The notes beneath the pieces are model-generated. The model did not search any database. It saw only the letters and a program-made list of their open reading frames with translations, and was not told the DNA's origin. Of a DNA stretch of 64,000 nt, positions 12,423-22,811 are shown piece by piece (within the stretch, counting starts at the first letter, position 1; each line of letters opens with the position of its first letter). The DNA is taken from contig JANTQA010000023.1 in the NCBI GenBank assembly GCA_027625915.1, positions 19,034,001 to 19,098,000 of the forward strand, written 5' to 3'. A program made the position numbers and the translations under genes. Source of the DNA: Anaeramoeba flamelloides (lineage: Eukaryota; Metamonada; Anaeramoebidae).

Positions 12423-13657
12423 TTAAGGGACTAGTAAACTAAAAAAAATCTTCAAGTAATTTACTATCAAATTAAAAAAAAATTTATCGTATCTTGAAAT
12501 GGAAAAAAAAAAATAAAAATCTGATAACTACAATATATAACTTACTTTTAATGCTATTTTTAGAAATGAATTATTGTTTTTAAAAGTTTGATCCATTTTT
12601 GTAATTTTTGAAAAGTTTAAAATACAACATATTTCAGTATTATTTAAAAAAAAATAATTTCTTTGAAAGAAGATTGAAATCCTATTTTCTGGAAAAAAAA
12701 GTGTACAAAAATACACTTTAAAAATGAAACCACTAAGTTCTAGAATAATTAAGTTTAAAAAATCTACTTAATCTCAAAAAAAAAATACAATAATTGTTTT
12801 AAACTTGTAAAAAAAAGATATTTTATTGATTCAAAGAACAGACCAAATCTATTTTTTCTCGGGGTTGAACAAAAAAAATCAGAGAAAAAGAACAAAACAA
12901 TCGAATTAAAAATTTTACAGAAATACTTTTTTAAGACTTGGAAAAGCCCACTTCTAATCTAAAGAAATACTTTTTAATTTGATTATTTATAATTAATAAT
13001 TATAAACCCAATCTTAATTATTCCAGTAAGTCATTAACAACCCAATGATTAAATGTATCAAATTAACTTTAAAAGTATTTTAAAATTTTTTCAAGATTTT
13101 GCAACAAATAAAACAATTCAAATGCATATTTCTAAAATAAAAAAATAAAAAAAAATAATAGATATTATCAAATAATTGATTTTAATACAAATAGTTCCTT
13201 TTTTATCCTCTTGATATTTGAAAAATTATATTGACAAGTCTTTTATATTTCAAGAAATTTAATAAATCTTTCTGAATAAAATAAATGTTCAAATTTTTTC
13301 TGATCTTCAAGGATAAAATATTTGATTTATTTTTCATGTATTTTTAAAATAAGATTAAAGTACAAAGGTTACTTAGTTCATAAGAACTATCAAAAATTAC
13401 TAAAAGTGATATTACTTAAAAATAAAAATTTTTTGTAAATTTTTATTTTTCTTATTTGATCCAAAAAAAATCCAAAAAAGGATCCAGATCTTTTGACTGG
13501 AAATTTCATTGGAAAAAAAGATATCTTTTAAAATTGATTATTCATTTCTCTAAAGTTGACAAATAAAGTTGCATATAGGGTTTAATTGGACCCTTATGTA
13601 AATAATTACTCTATTACCTTTGGGAAAAAAAATAAATAAGAGTTACTAGTCCCTTAA
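12423..13657 (-). mobile_element. TTAA-flanked element, family A, copy 2 (1.23 kb, inverted)
   Basis: This is the reverse complement of the element at 8541-9760 along its whole length. Examples are GTTACTAGTCCCTTAA at its right edge, the TTACATAAGG/CCTTATGTAA block and the TAATTATTAATTATAA block. TTAA is present at both edges. It differs from copy 1 by many scattered substitutions and small indels, so the two insertions are not recent. The 62-codon ORF at 12528-12716 belongs to the repeat. Confidence 0.75.
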
Positions 13658-13689
13658 ACAAAAAGAAAAAACAGAGACAAAATGTTCTT

Positions 13690-14103
13690 TGAGATCAATA
13701 AATGAAATTTTTTTCAATTTTTAAAATAATTATCGTAATTTTTTGGAAAACCGATTTATTTAAAAACTGAGTTATTCAGAGTATCTTGGTTTTAATTTTA
13801 AAGTGTAATTTTATACACCTTCCTTGAGAGATATAAAGATTTCTTTCTTCTTTCAAAGAAATTATTTTTTTTTTTTTTTAAATAATTCAGAAATACGTTC
13901 CATTATGAACTTTTCGAAAATGAGAATAACGATCAAAGTTTTTAAAAACTAAAAGATCTTTCTAAAAATAGAATTAAAAGAAAGTTAGGTCTATTAGAGA
14001 ACTCGGACTAATAATTTTTTTTAATTTTTCCATTTCAATGATGTGGTAAATCTTTATTATATTTGCTTTCAATTTTACTTGAAGATTTTTTTTAGTTTAC
14101 TAA
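13690..14103 (+). mobile_element. Family A, copy 3 (partial, ~0.4 kb)
   Basis: It matches the right third of family A copy 1 (compare 9340-9755), including the AAAGTGTA(A/T)TTTT(A/G)TACAC block and the end GAAGATTTTTTTTAGTTTAC. It starts only about 30 bases past copy 2 and points the opposite way. The left two thirds are absent and the right tip is damaged. Confidence 0.65.
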
Positions 14104-14308
14104 CCACCGACTTGAAAAACCATAAAATTAAGACGGTTGGCAAATATATTTTATTCCAAGACTCAGAAAAAATATAATTAGGTTAATCTTTCAATAATTT
14201 ATTTTCAGAATCTAACCCAAAAAAAATCAAATTTTTTAAAATTAGCTTTTACATTTTTAAATAAAAATAATTCATTTTTGGAAACTTGATCAGATATATT
14301 AAGTGACT

Positions 14309-14470
14309 TTAAAATGACAATTTTAGGTTGTACTCTTTATTGTGGTTTGTTATGGAGTTCTCAAATTCAAAAAAAATATCGAACTGTTTTGTGTTTGCTC
14401 TTCTCAAATTCATTGCACTGCTGTGACCAAAATACCACCGATCTTTTGAACTAAGATTTAATTCGAAAAT
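14309..14470 (-). CDS. Probable last exon of an unknown gene
   Basis: This open frame ends in TAA at 14309-14311 and can begin after an A-rich acceptor (TTTTTCAAAG) at 14470 in phase 0, giving 53 residues. The peptide has balanced composition unlike the surrounding DNA (for example KDRWYFGHSSAMNLRRANT, then FDIFFEFEN), which argues for a coding exon. No ATG opens it, and a plausible donor (AAAG then GTAGGT) lies just upstream on the same strand. I do not recognise the family. Upstream exons would have to fit in the 520 bp before the divergent coiled-coil ORF, or further away. It might be a pseudogene remnant. Confidence 0.4.
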   Translation of the reverse strand: MFELNLSSKDRWYFGHSSAMNLRRANTKQFDIFFEFENSITNHNKEYNLKLSF

Positions 14471-14993
14471 CTTTGAAAAATGAAACAGACTTTTTTTTAT
14501 TACATATTTAAAATTAATTACAACCACCTACCTTTAAAATTAAAGATGGAAATATCTTTTTTATGTCAATTCAGAAGAGATCTCAACAAGAAGGGCAAAA
14601 AATCATTTCAATTTTTTACATAATATTTTATGGGTAAAGATCAGATTGGGTTGTGTTTGAAAATTTACCTCTAATCTTGTTTTAGTTGTTAATAAACAAT
14701 TTCCAAATTATTTCTATTTATAATCGGAAAACAATCATTAGTTTTCGAATTTGTCTTACCAAAATTTAAAAAAAACACCAAACGAGAATTAAGTTTGTTT
14801 TGTACTTTCAAAAAAACCTAAATTACCTTCTTTCTCAAACAGGTTATTCTTTTTGAAAAAAATTCAACTTTTTTTTAAGAGAGAATTTTGTTGAAAAAAA
14901 ATTGTTTATTTTCTATTTTTTTAAGTCTTGTTTTTACGAAACAAAATTTTGTTTTAAATAAATCAAAATATAAATCTCATTCTTGAACACCAA
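14471..14993. promoter_or_regulatory. Spacer before the coiled-coil/RGS locus
   Basis: About 520 bp of AT-rich DNA between a possible minus-strand exon and the plus-strand ATG at 14994. It presumably carries the promoter of the plus-strand gene and perhaps upstream exons of the minus-strand gene. No specific element can be named. Confidence 0.3.
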
Positions 14994-16046
14994 ATGAACC
15001 TCAGAAGTCCAAAGAAAAAACTGTATCTTTCCTCGAGGTTTTTCAAAAAAAAGTCCAAGCGAAAAGAGAAAGAAAAAGAAAAAGAACGAGAACAAGAAAA
15101 AGAAAAAGAAAAAGAAAAAGAAGGATCAAAAACTCAGCGAAGACAACTCACCAGCCAACAATTAAGTCAAAAAATTAAAACACTTAAATACGATTACGAA
15201 ACATTTGCGAGAAGAAGGGATTTGCTGTTAAAAGGCACCGCAAGGATTCTTCTTTTAAAAAAATATAACGAGTTATTAAAAAAAATCGAAAAACTGCAAT
15301 TCGAAAAAAAGATCACAGAAAGAAGGTTGCAGCCGCTCCTTCGGGACGTGAGTAGAATTGAAAACAAATTTGGTCCAAAGAGGATGGCCACTGATGAGGA
15401 CTGGAAGCACGAGTACAAAAGAAGAAAAGTAGCAAGACTTGAGAAGAAAATCGGGGAATTACAAAACACGGATTTGTGTCTTTCATTGATGGAAGTCCGT
15501 AAAAGTAAACAACAGAAATTAATAGACTACACGAAGTACACCAACAAGTTAAGGACCAATTTAGAACTCGTAAAGAAAGAACAAACCAAGGCCCATGACA
15601 TCCTGGGTGTATACATCTCTTCTGGCGAGCTACACAAAAAAGAATTAGAAAGGCTAGACCTTTCAAAGACTCTCGAGCAGATCAACCGATCGTGCCGAAA
15701 AATAATGTTTTCTTTGGGCAAACTGAAGGACAAAACCACTATTCATAAAAAAAGTTATTTTGATCAGCTTCAAAGGCTACAGGCAAAATACAAATATTCC
15801 TCAAATGAAAACCAACTGATTGTCTCACAAATTCGGCACTACAAGCAATATCTCCATACGGACGAAGAAGACAACGAAAATGAAATCGATAACAAATTAA
15901 CCCTCATTTCAAAAAAGAAGAATAATGGTGAAAGTGACAATGGCAGTGGCAGTGAGAGAGACAGCGAGAGAGGGAATAAGTTAACTGACACAGAAGAAAA
16001 ATCGACAACAGATCCAAATCCAGACCAGGATTTTTCAACACATAAG

Positions 16047-16081
<35 letters not shown>

Positions 16082-16094
16082 TCTCAAAGCTTGA
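14994..16094 (+). CDS. Lysine-rich coiled-coil ORF, probably the N-terminal part of the RGS-DUF547 gene
   Basis: 366 codons as read. Residues 1-45 are basic with a KEKEKE tract, and residues about 50-285 are long charged heptad-type helices (coiled coil). About 290-350 is an acidic/Ser-rich linker, then a lysine run encoded by A32, then a stop four bases before the next ORF. The frame that contains the RGS ORF is open back through the A run (SISKLES before its first Met), so one A fewer or two more would join the ORFs into a single protein. I infer one gene, with the break being either a homopolymer-length sequencing error or a true slip. The part before 16047 is far more GC-rich than anything around it. 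DUF547 proteins of plants also carry an N-terminal coiled coil, which fits. Confidence 0.7.
16047..16078 (+). repeat. A32 homopolymer inside the coding locus
   Basis: Thirty-two consecutive A separate the coiled-coil frame from the RGS frame. With 31 or 34 A the two frames become continuous. Runs of this length are poorly measured by most sequencing methods and are mutable in vivo. Confidence 0.9.
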
Positions 16095-16098
16095 AAGT

Positions 16099-19000
16099 AT
16101 GTCGATGGACGACTTTACTGTCTTTCAATCAAAAAATTCAAAATTAAAAAACCATTCCCCTTTAATCTTGGATGAGACAGTTTCCTTGGGAAATAATGAT
16201 TACGTGGATCCGTTTAATCAGAAAAAATCAAATTTTCGAAGAGAAAAAAGTTTGACTGATTTGAATTTAGTCAAAAATGAATTAAATATTAACTCTGATT
16301 CAACAAGCGATTATATTAAAAGCAATCAGAACAACAACAATAGCGACACTTACAGCGTAAACTTTAATACGAATAGTCGCAGTAATAACCATCTTAATAA
16401 TTATACAATCAAGTACAATGAAAAAGAGGATATCTCAAAAATTATCAAAAAAAACCAATCAAAAATAGAAATCAATACAGGCAGTAGCGCCCTTGAGACA
16501 GAAAAAGAGAGTGGGGAGAACAACGATCAAAAAACAATCAATTCTCTTGAAATGTTATTGTCTATCCCAATTGCCATCGCCTACTTTAAAGAGTTTTTAT
16601 GCCAAGAATTAACTCAAGAAAATATCATGTTTTTTCAACACGTCAAAATTTTCAAACAAGAGTCAAGTACAAAAAAGGTTTGAAAATTAGTTTATTTTTT
16701 AATAAGATTTTAATTCAAAAAATTTTTTTTTTTTTAGAGTGCGAACGCTGTTAAAATAACCCCTGTAGACTTATTAAACTAGCGTTTCAAATGAAAAACC
16801 AGGTTTCTTTTTTTTTAAGAAAGTTTTCATGTTAATTGATCAAAGAAACCGGCAATAAACAAAAAGAAAATATAGTGTTGATTTCAAAAAGATCGAAAAT
16901 TAAAAATGAAATTCTAAAAATAAAAGATCAAATTGGAAAATTTATCTCAAAAAATAAAGTTTAATTGTCGATAAAATTTTTTATCAAGAAAAAAAAAATT
17001 TTAATCAAAAAAACTGAGAAAATTACGAAAAATTTTGAACAAATTTCATTATTAATTTAAAATTTCAAAAAATATCAAGGAGTGTACCTTCAAAATTGAT
17101 TTGAACTTTAGTATATTATAGATTATTGAATTAGATTTTCAATTGGAACAAGAAGAAAAAAGCATATTTTTAATTTGAAATATTGATTTTAATTTCTGAA
17201 TACAGTTATTTTTGAACAAATGTAGTTTAACAAAAGTTCAAAACTTGCGCCCCCTTCCCTTTTGTTTAGTTCACCCCTTTATCGAATGATTTGAGTATTA
17301 TTAAGAAAAGAAAACATTGATATTTTGGTAATTAAATGTGAAAAAAAAAAATCACTTGAATTTTTTCTTTTTTCATTTAGTTAGAATCTTGATTCAAAGA
17401 GATCAATTTAACTTTATTTGTTTTATTTTCCCCACATAAACTTCTTATGTGATGCTATTAAAGATTAAATTGGCTGTTTTTTTTTTTTTTTTTTTTTTTA
17501 GCTAGAATAATAACTGTATAATAGCAAGCAGAATAAAAAAAAAGAAGGTGCGGTGAAAAGTTTTCCCTCTTCTAATATTCAAATACAAGTAGAGTAATTT
17601 TAAAAAACTCTGAACATTAAAATTTAAAAATAATCTTAAAAACAGTCCCTACATTTCAAAAAAACCTATTTTGAGTATCCACTTTTAAAAAAAATTTTGA
17701 CACACTTTTTTCAAACCGCTTGAATATGATTTTTTAAAAAAGAGACATTATTCTAATAATTAGATTTTTTAATCCTTTGATTATTATCTTAGATATGCCC
17801 GAGCATAACAAAGGTTTAACATTTATTAACTAAAAAAAAAAAAAAAAAAAATGTATATCAATTCTTCCTAAAAATCGAATTGGTTACAACTCAAGATAAA
17901 ATGATAGTATTCATTATTTTGAATCATATGCAAAAATTCAGAGCCACAATATAATGTATTATCGATATTGATTTTATATCATTTTGTGAAAAATTATATT
18001 TTTTTGAGTTGATCCAAAAGATATACATCATTTTGAAAAATTGAAGACATTTTAATGTAATAAATCATCAAAATTGAAACTTTTTTTAATTATTCAAGTT
18101 TCCAAAAAGTGAAAACTTTTTATTTTTTTTTTAAACTTTCAAAAGTTTTGCAATTTTCTTACAAGTGAAAACTTTTAAAAGTTTTGAATTCAATTTATAA
18201 TTCAAATAAAAAATGATATAAGTTCATTTCAGAAACAGTCCAACAAACAATTCAGTAATTCCTCTTTACCCTTCAAAACTTGATTTTAAATTTTCAATCA
18301 CCAAAACAATAAAAACAAAAAAGTTTCTTTTGATTGATCTGGTATTTGTAACGAACGGATCAAAATAAATATCTACTACCTCTATTTAATCTTTATCATT
18401 TTTTTTTTTTTTTTTTTTGGTCTTAACTTCTACTAAATTAAAATAATGATAATTATAAAACAACTTGATCTTTTTCATGTATAATTTTTTGTTTGTTATC
18501 GGTATCAAACCTTGATAAAACCAAATAATTATTATATACACCAGGTATTAGTCATGATTTATTTGTTGATATTTTGAGTTAGCCTCTAACAATCCAAATA
18601 ATTACAAATATACTTGATTTTCTTTATTTAGACATTTTTTTTAATCTGTGGCCTAACTTCATCAAACTAATTAATTGCCACCTATCGTTACCCTTTATTT
18701 ATTTTAGAATTTTGTTTTAAAGTTGGGTTATAGTAAAAAAAAACGAGTATGTAAACAGTTTTCATTTTTCAATTTTGTTCCCTCAGCAAATAAAATTTTA
18801 CAATATAGGTTCAATATATTAAAACTTATTTTTATTCACAAAATCCACGGGGAAATTAAATCAATATACAAGCAACATGGGATTTATCTACAAAACAATT
18901 GAACCTGTGTAAATATCAACAAAATCAAAATTATTAATTCAATTTTAAACCAATTAAAAGAATATAAGGAAAATAATTAGATCTCTTTTCAAGATTTGCT

Positions 19001-20738
19001 GAAAAAAGGAAAAACAAACGAATTCAGACAATTGAAAATTAATTTTGTATCATAAATTTTTACTAAACAAGATTTTTGTGGGAAATTTTTTCGAAATGGA
19101 AAACATTCACAAAAAAAAAAATTACCAACATCAAAATAACACTAACGAAAAAAAAAAAGGAAAAAGGAAATTGTTTGAACAAACCAAACCATTTCTCATA
19201 CACTTCTCCCCGTAAAGGAAACTTAAATCGATGAAAACTTTTTATTCTACATTCAATACATATACACTCATAAATTAATTATTTCAAAAGAATAGTTTAT
19301 TTCAAGTACTCGTTTCTGTAATTTTTTTTGCATTTACAAATAAAAAATAATAAAAAAAAAAAAAAGAAGAAATATTGATAACACAAATCGCTGGAATAAT
19401 TTTGAACAATAATTAAAAACCTAAAAAAACAAATTAACAAAAAATGAAAAAAAAAAAAAAAAAAAAAAAAAAACATTCTTAAAAAGATAAGACAAATAAT
19501 GATTATATTAACTATTATTGTTTATTTCTTGTTATTTTTTTCAACATTATTTTTCTTTCATCCAATTTTGACATTTCTTAAAAATATAGCAAATCCAAAA
19601 AAATGCAAAAACAATTATTGACAAATATATTAAGCCAGGCTCATTATTTGAAATTAATATCATTTCTCAATCTAGAAAAAAAATTATGGATGAACATAAA
19701 AAAGAAAATTATGAATTAAACATGTTTGACAAGGCACAGGAAGCGGTATTCTATCATATGAAATTAAATTCTTGGCGTCCATTTCTGGAATCAAACAGCT
19801 ACAAAAACCTAATAAAATTAGACTCCACAGTTAATTTATATTCCAACCAAAAGAACTGCAAACTTGTTTATAATAAAATAAAGAAAAAGTCCTTGAATGA
19901 AGATTATGCTTATTGCAATTTACGAAAGAAAAGAAATGGATATATAGTTGGAGAAGAAATTATAGTCTCTTTATTGGATTTATTAAATACATTCTATTCC
20001 ATGAGTAAAACAAAAATTAATCTCAAAAATATTTCACAATCAATTTCCTTTCGTAAATTTGTCAAAAAAACTGGAGAATTGACACATATCAAAATAAAAA
20101 ACCTCCCATTCAAAGAAAGAATGTGCTTTTTTCTTAACCTGTATAATACTTTAACTTTGCACAGCTTCATTATTAATGGTATACCAACAGATAAAAATAA
20201 TGTTAAAACGTTTTTAAAAAATTCCATTTATAAAATCAATAATCACTATTTCTCCTTAAATGATATTTATCATGGCATTCTAAGAGGCAATTGCCACCCC
20301 ACAAACAGCCATAGTAATTATTGGCCAAGCGAAGAAATTGAAAAAATCGATTTAAGGGTAAGACCAACAGACCCTAGAATTCATTTTGCATTAATTCAAT
20401 TTAATTTCATTTCATTTATCAGAATCTTTCGTGTCGAAACTTTAGAACAAAACCTCGACCAATCAAATAAACAACTTTTGCCTTCGCTGATTAAATACCA
20501 AAATCATAGTTTATATTTACCCAAGATTTTTAGAAATTATCACAAGGATTTTGGTGGCGAAGAGATGATCATCACTTGGATTTCTTCAATCTTGCAAGAA
20601 CATTTCAAATTCTATAACAAAAATATCATTTCATTAAAATTTACACATAATTCCTTTATAGAACCTTTGGTGTTTGTTGATCTTAAGCATACTTTATGCC
20701 GCAAATTTAGTAAAATCTGTATTTTTAATGAAAAATAA
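16099..20738 (+). CDS. RGS domain plus DUF547 protein, two exons with a 2.9-kb intron
   Basis: RGS domains speed GTP hydrolysis by G-protein alpha subunits; DUF547 is a conserved domain of unclear function found with signalling modules in protists and plants. Exon 1 (16099-16677) encodes an Asn/Ser-rich linker, then the first RGS half (LLSIPIAIAYFKEFL, then LTQENIMFF). Exon 2 (19590-20738, phase 0) opens with QIQKNAKTIIDKYIKPGS and EINI, then FDKAQEAVFYHM, exactly the second RGS half, so the splice is strongly supported. The ATG at 19686 is internal. DUF547 follows (FFLNLYNTLTLHSF, YHGILRGN, DPRIHFAL). After DPRIHFAL, the expected CGxxSCP-type segment is replaced by hydrophobic residues (IQFNFISFIRIF). 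The 16099 ATG may be internal too, with the true start at 14994, giving about 940 residues. Confidence 0.85.
16678..19589 (+). other. 2.9-kb intron inside the RGS domain
   Basis: The donor is GTTTGA after AAG at 16675-16677 and the acceptor is AAATATAG ending at 19589. At 2912 bp it is about ten times longer than the other introns here (69-329 bp). It is non-coding and AT-rich, with T or A runs of 20 or more at about 17479, 18400 and 19449. Positions about 16890-17240 match a repeat at 63.18-63.57 kb. A short frame after a possible early acceptor at 16738 (SANAVKITPVDLLN, then stop) would give a truncated RGS and is the weaker alternative. Confidence 0.8.
16890..17240 (+). repeat. Dispersed repeat, family E, copy 1 (within the RGS intron)
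   Basis: It is similar in order and content to 63180-63570. Both have an A-rich block, then CAAAATTG(A/G)TTTGAACTT and a (T/G)ATTGAATTA-like block. No terminal inverted repeat is clear. The identity is low, so this is an old repeat. Confidence 0.4.
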
Positions 20739-22045
20739 TTAAAATCCTTCAAGTGATAGTATGGTTATATAAACAGAAACTTTGTAACCCTTTTTTTGTT
20801 ACATTTTTTTTTTTAATATAAAAAAAATCTTTGCTTTTGAAAAATTTCTTTTATAAATTATTTATAATCAAGTTTTTTGTAGACTTTTACTAATAATTTT
20901 TTTTTTTTTTTTTTTGATTAAACTTTTTTTATTCTATTGGGGTTTAACATAAGAAATTTAAAAAAAAAAAGGATGGAAAAGTTTTCAAAATACTTGTTGA
21001 ATGTTTTTGCTTTTAATATTTGTATGGTAAAGATATTTATTTATAAATTCTTGTTTTAATTTATTTTTAAATATTTTTTCTAAGATTTAATATTTATGTT
21101 ATGTTATTTTTTTTTCTATTCTTTTATTCTCTGATTTATATTTTGGTTATATTATTATTAGTATTGATATTTTTTTTTTTTACAAAATGAATATATTAAT
21201 CTATAGATAATTAAATCAAAATAAAATTATTCATGAAAATAATAATAATATATATTTTTTTTTCTTTTTTTTTTTTCATTTTTTCATATTTTTAAAACTT
21301 TGAATAGGTTAGCATTTTGTTTTTTTTTTTATTGTAATACATTACAATTTATTTCATATTTTTTATTTACTTTAAATGTGTCTATCAAAGATTCTTGAAA
21401 ATCTTTTATTTATTTATTTTTTTATTTATTTATTTAGAGAAAGGAGTAATTAAAAAAAATTTATCAAATAAAAAAAGAGAAGAAGAAAATACTTGAAAAT
21501 CGAAAATAGTCTATAATTTTGAAAAAGATTGAAAATACTGTTATAAGAACAGCCAATAACCCAAGTATTCAAAAAATTCAGTCCAATGGTAAAAATGTAA
21601 TTTTATTGTAGATTTTTTTTTTTTTTTTACAGGAAAAAGAAAAAAGTTGAATATTTGAAATTATCTGTGAAAAGTGTTCGACTCATTTTGTGTGAAAAAT
21701 ATTAGTATCTTAGATTCTAGTATTTTCTAATTATTGTGAATTGCCCATTATTTTGTTTCCACTAATTTGAAAAATAAATATTCATGATTTAAAACGAAAA
21801 AACACTTTTTTCTTATTACACTGGGTATGGTAGCATGTGGAAAATAAATATTTATTGTTTTTTTTTCTACAAATATCATAATAATTTAGGGATATATTTT
21901 TTGAAAAAATGATTAAAAAACAGGTTATATATTGTGTTTTTGATTAACAAAAATAAAAAACTAAAATTAAATATTTTTGACAAAGTTAAAAATGTTATAA
22001 GAATCGCAAAAATAAAATTTTAATTAAATTGGAATTAATTTTGAT
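20739..22045. other. Non-coding AT-rich DNA
   Basis: It holds the 3' region of the RGS-DUF547 gene, long T runs and TTTA microsatellite tracts near 21405-21435. No gene or clear mobile element was recognised. Confidence 0.5.
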
Positions 22046-22811
22046 TTAAGGGATTAGTGTTTACCAAAGAGAAGTATAAGATTAAAGTATGGTGTTATTG
22101 GGTGTAAATCACATTTTTTCAACAATACCACAAATTTCTCTAAATATTCAATTAGTTAAGTTGTAATATATTGCTGATCTTATCAATTAAAAATTATCTA
22201 TGTATTAATAAAAAAAACAACAATTTTTGTTAAAAATCTATATTTTTCCACAAATCTATAGGTTGAAATTATCAATATTCATACCCCAAAGTTGTAAAAG
22301 ATTTTTATGAAATTTTTACGAAATGTAGGTTAATAACCAAAAAATTCAGTTTTTAGAAAATTAAATAATTAATCAATCCATTTTTTTGACAAAATATTTC
22401 AGAAATATTGGAAATATATTGACAATAGAGCTAGTTTTCGAAAAGGAGAACGGGAATTATTAGTCTTGAGATTTTATGTTATTTATTATTGGGTTAATCT
22501 TTGAAAGTAAAAAATCTCAGAAATAGTTACTTTTTAAAGTTCTAAATCTGAAGTATTAAATACTGAAATATTATTATTTGAGTTTTTATTTTTATATTTT
22601 GGAAAAGGAATTAAAAAAAAATCCAAAAATTACAATTTTTTAATAGTAATCATGAGTAAAAAAATGTAATAATTTATTGGGTAATTAGATTTATAATAGT
22701 TTTTTTAAAGTCAGATAAACCTTTTTAAGCAAAGATTCACCTATTTCATTTATATCCAATACACAACATATTTTAATTATAAAGAAATCTTAAATGAAGC
22801 TAAATCCTTAA
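22046..22811 (+). mobile_element. TTAA-flanked element, family B, copy 1 (0.77 kb)
   Basis: The left end is TTAAGGGATTAGTGTTTACC and the right end is AAGCTAAATCCTTAA, with further inverted similarity inward (TATTGGGTGTAAAT against ATATCCAATA). The whole element matches 50196-50948 in opposite orientation. No transposase is encoded. It shares the TTAA plus GGGA(C/T)TAGT end pattern with family A, suggesting the same type of transposase mobilised both. Confidence 0.7.

Noticed and set aside
15194-15739. Minus-strand ORFs of 70-117 codons under the coiled-coil gene
   Set aside because: They are antisense shadows of a long, more G/C-rich plus-strand coding frame.
19686-20738. Treating 19686 as the start of a separate DUF547 gene
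   Set aside because: The frame is open upstream to 19590 and encodes the missing middle of the RGS domain, so this ATG is internal.
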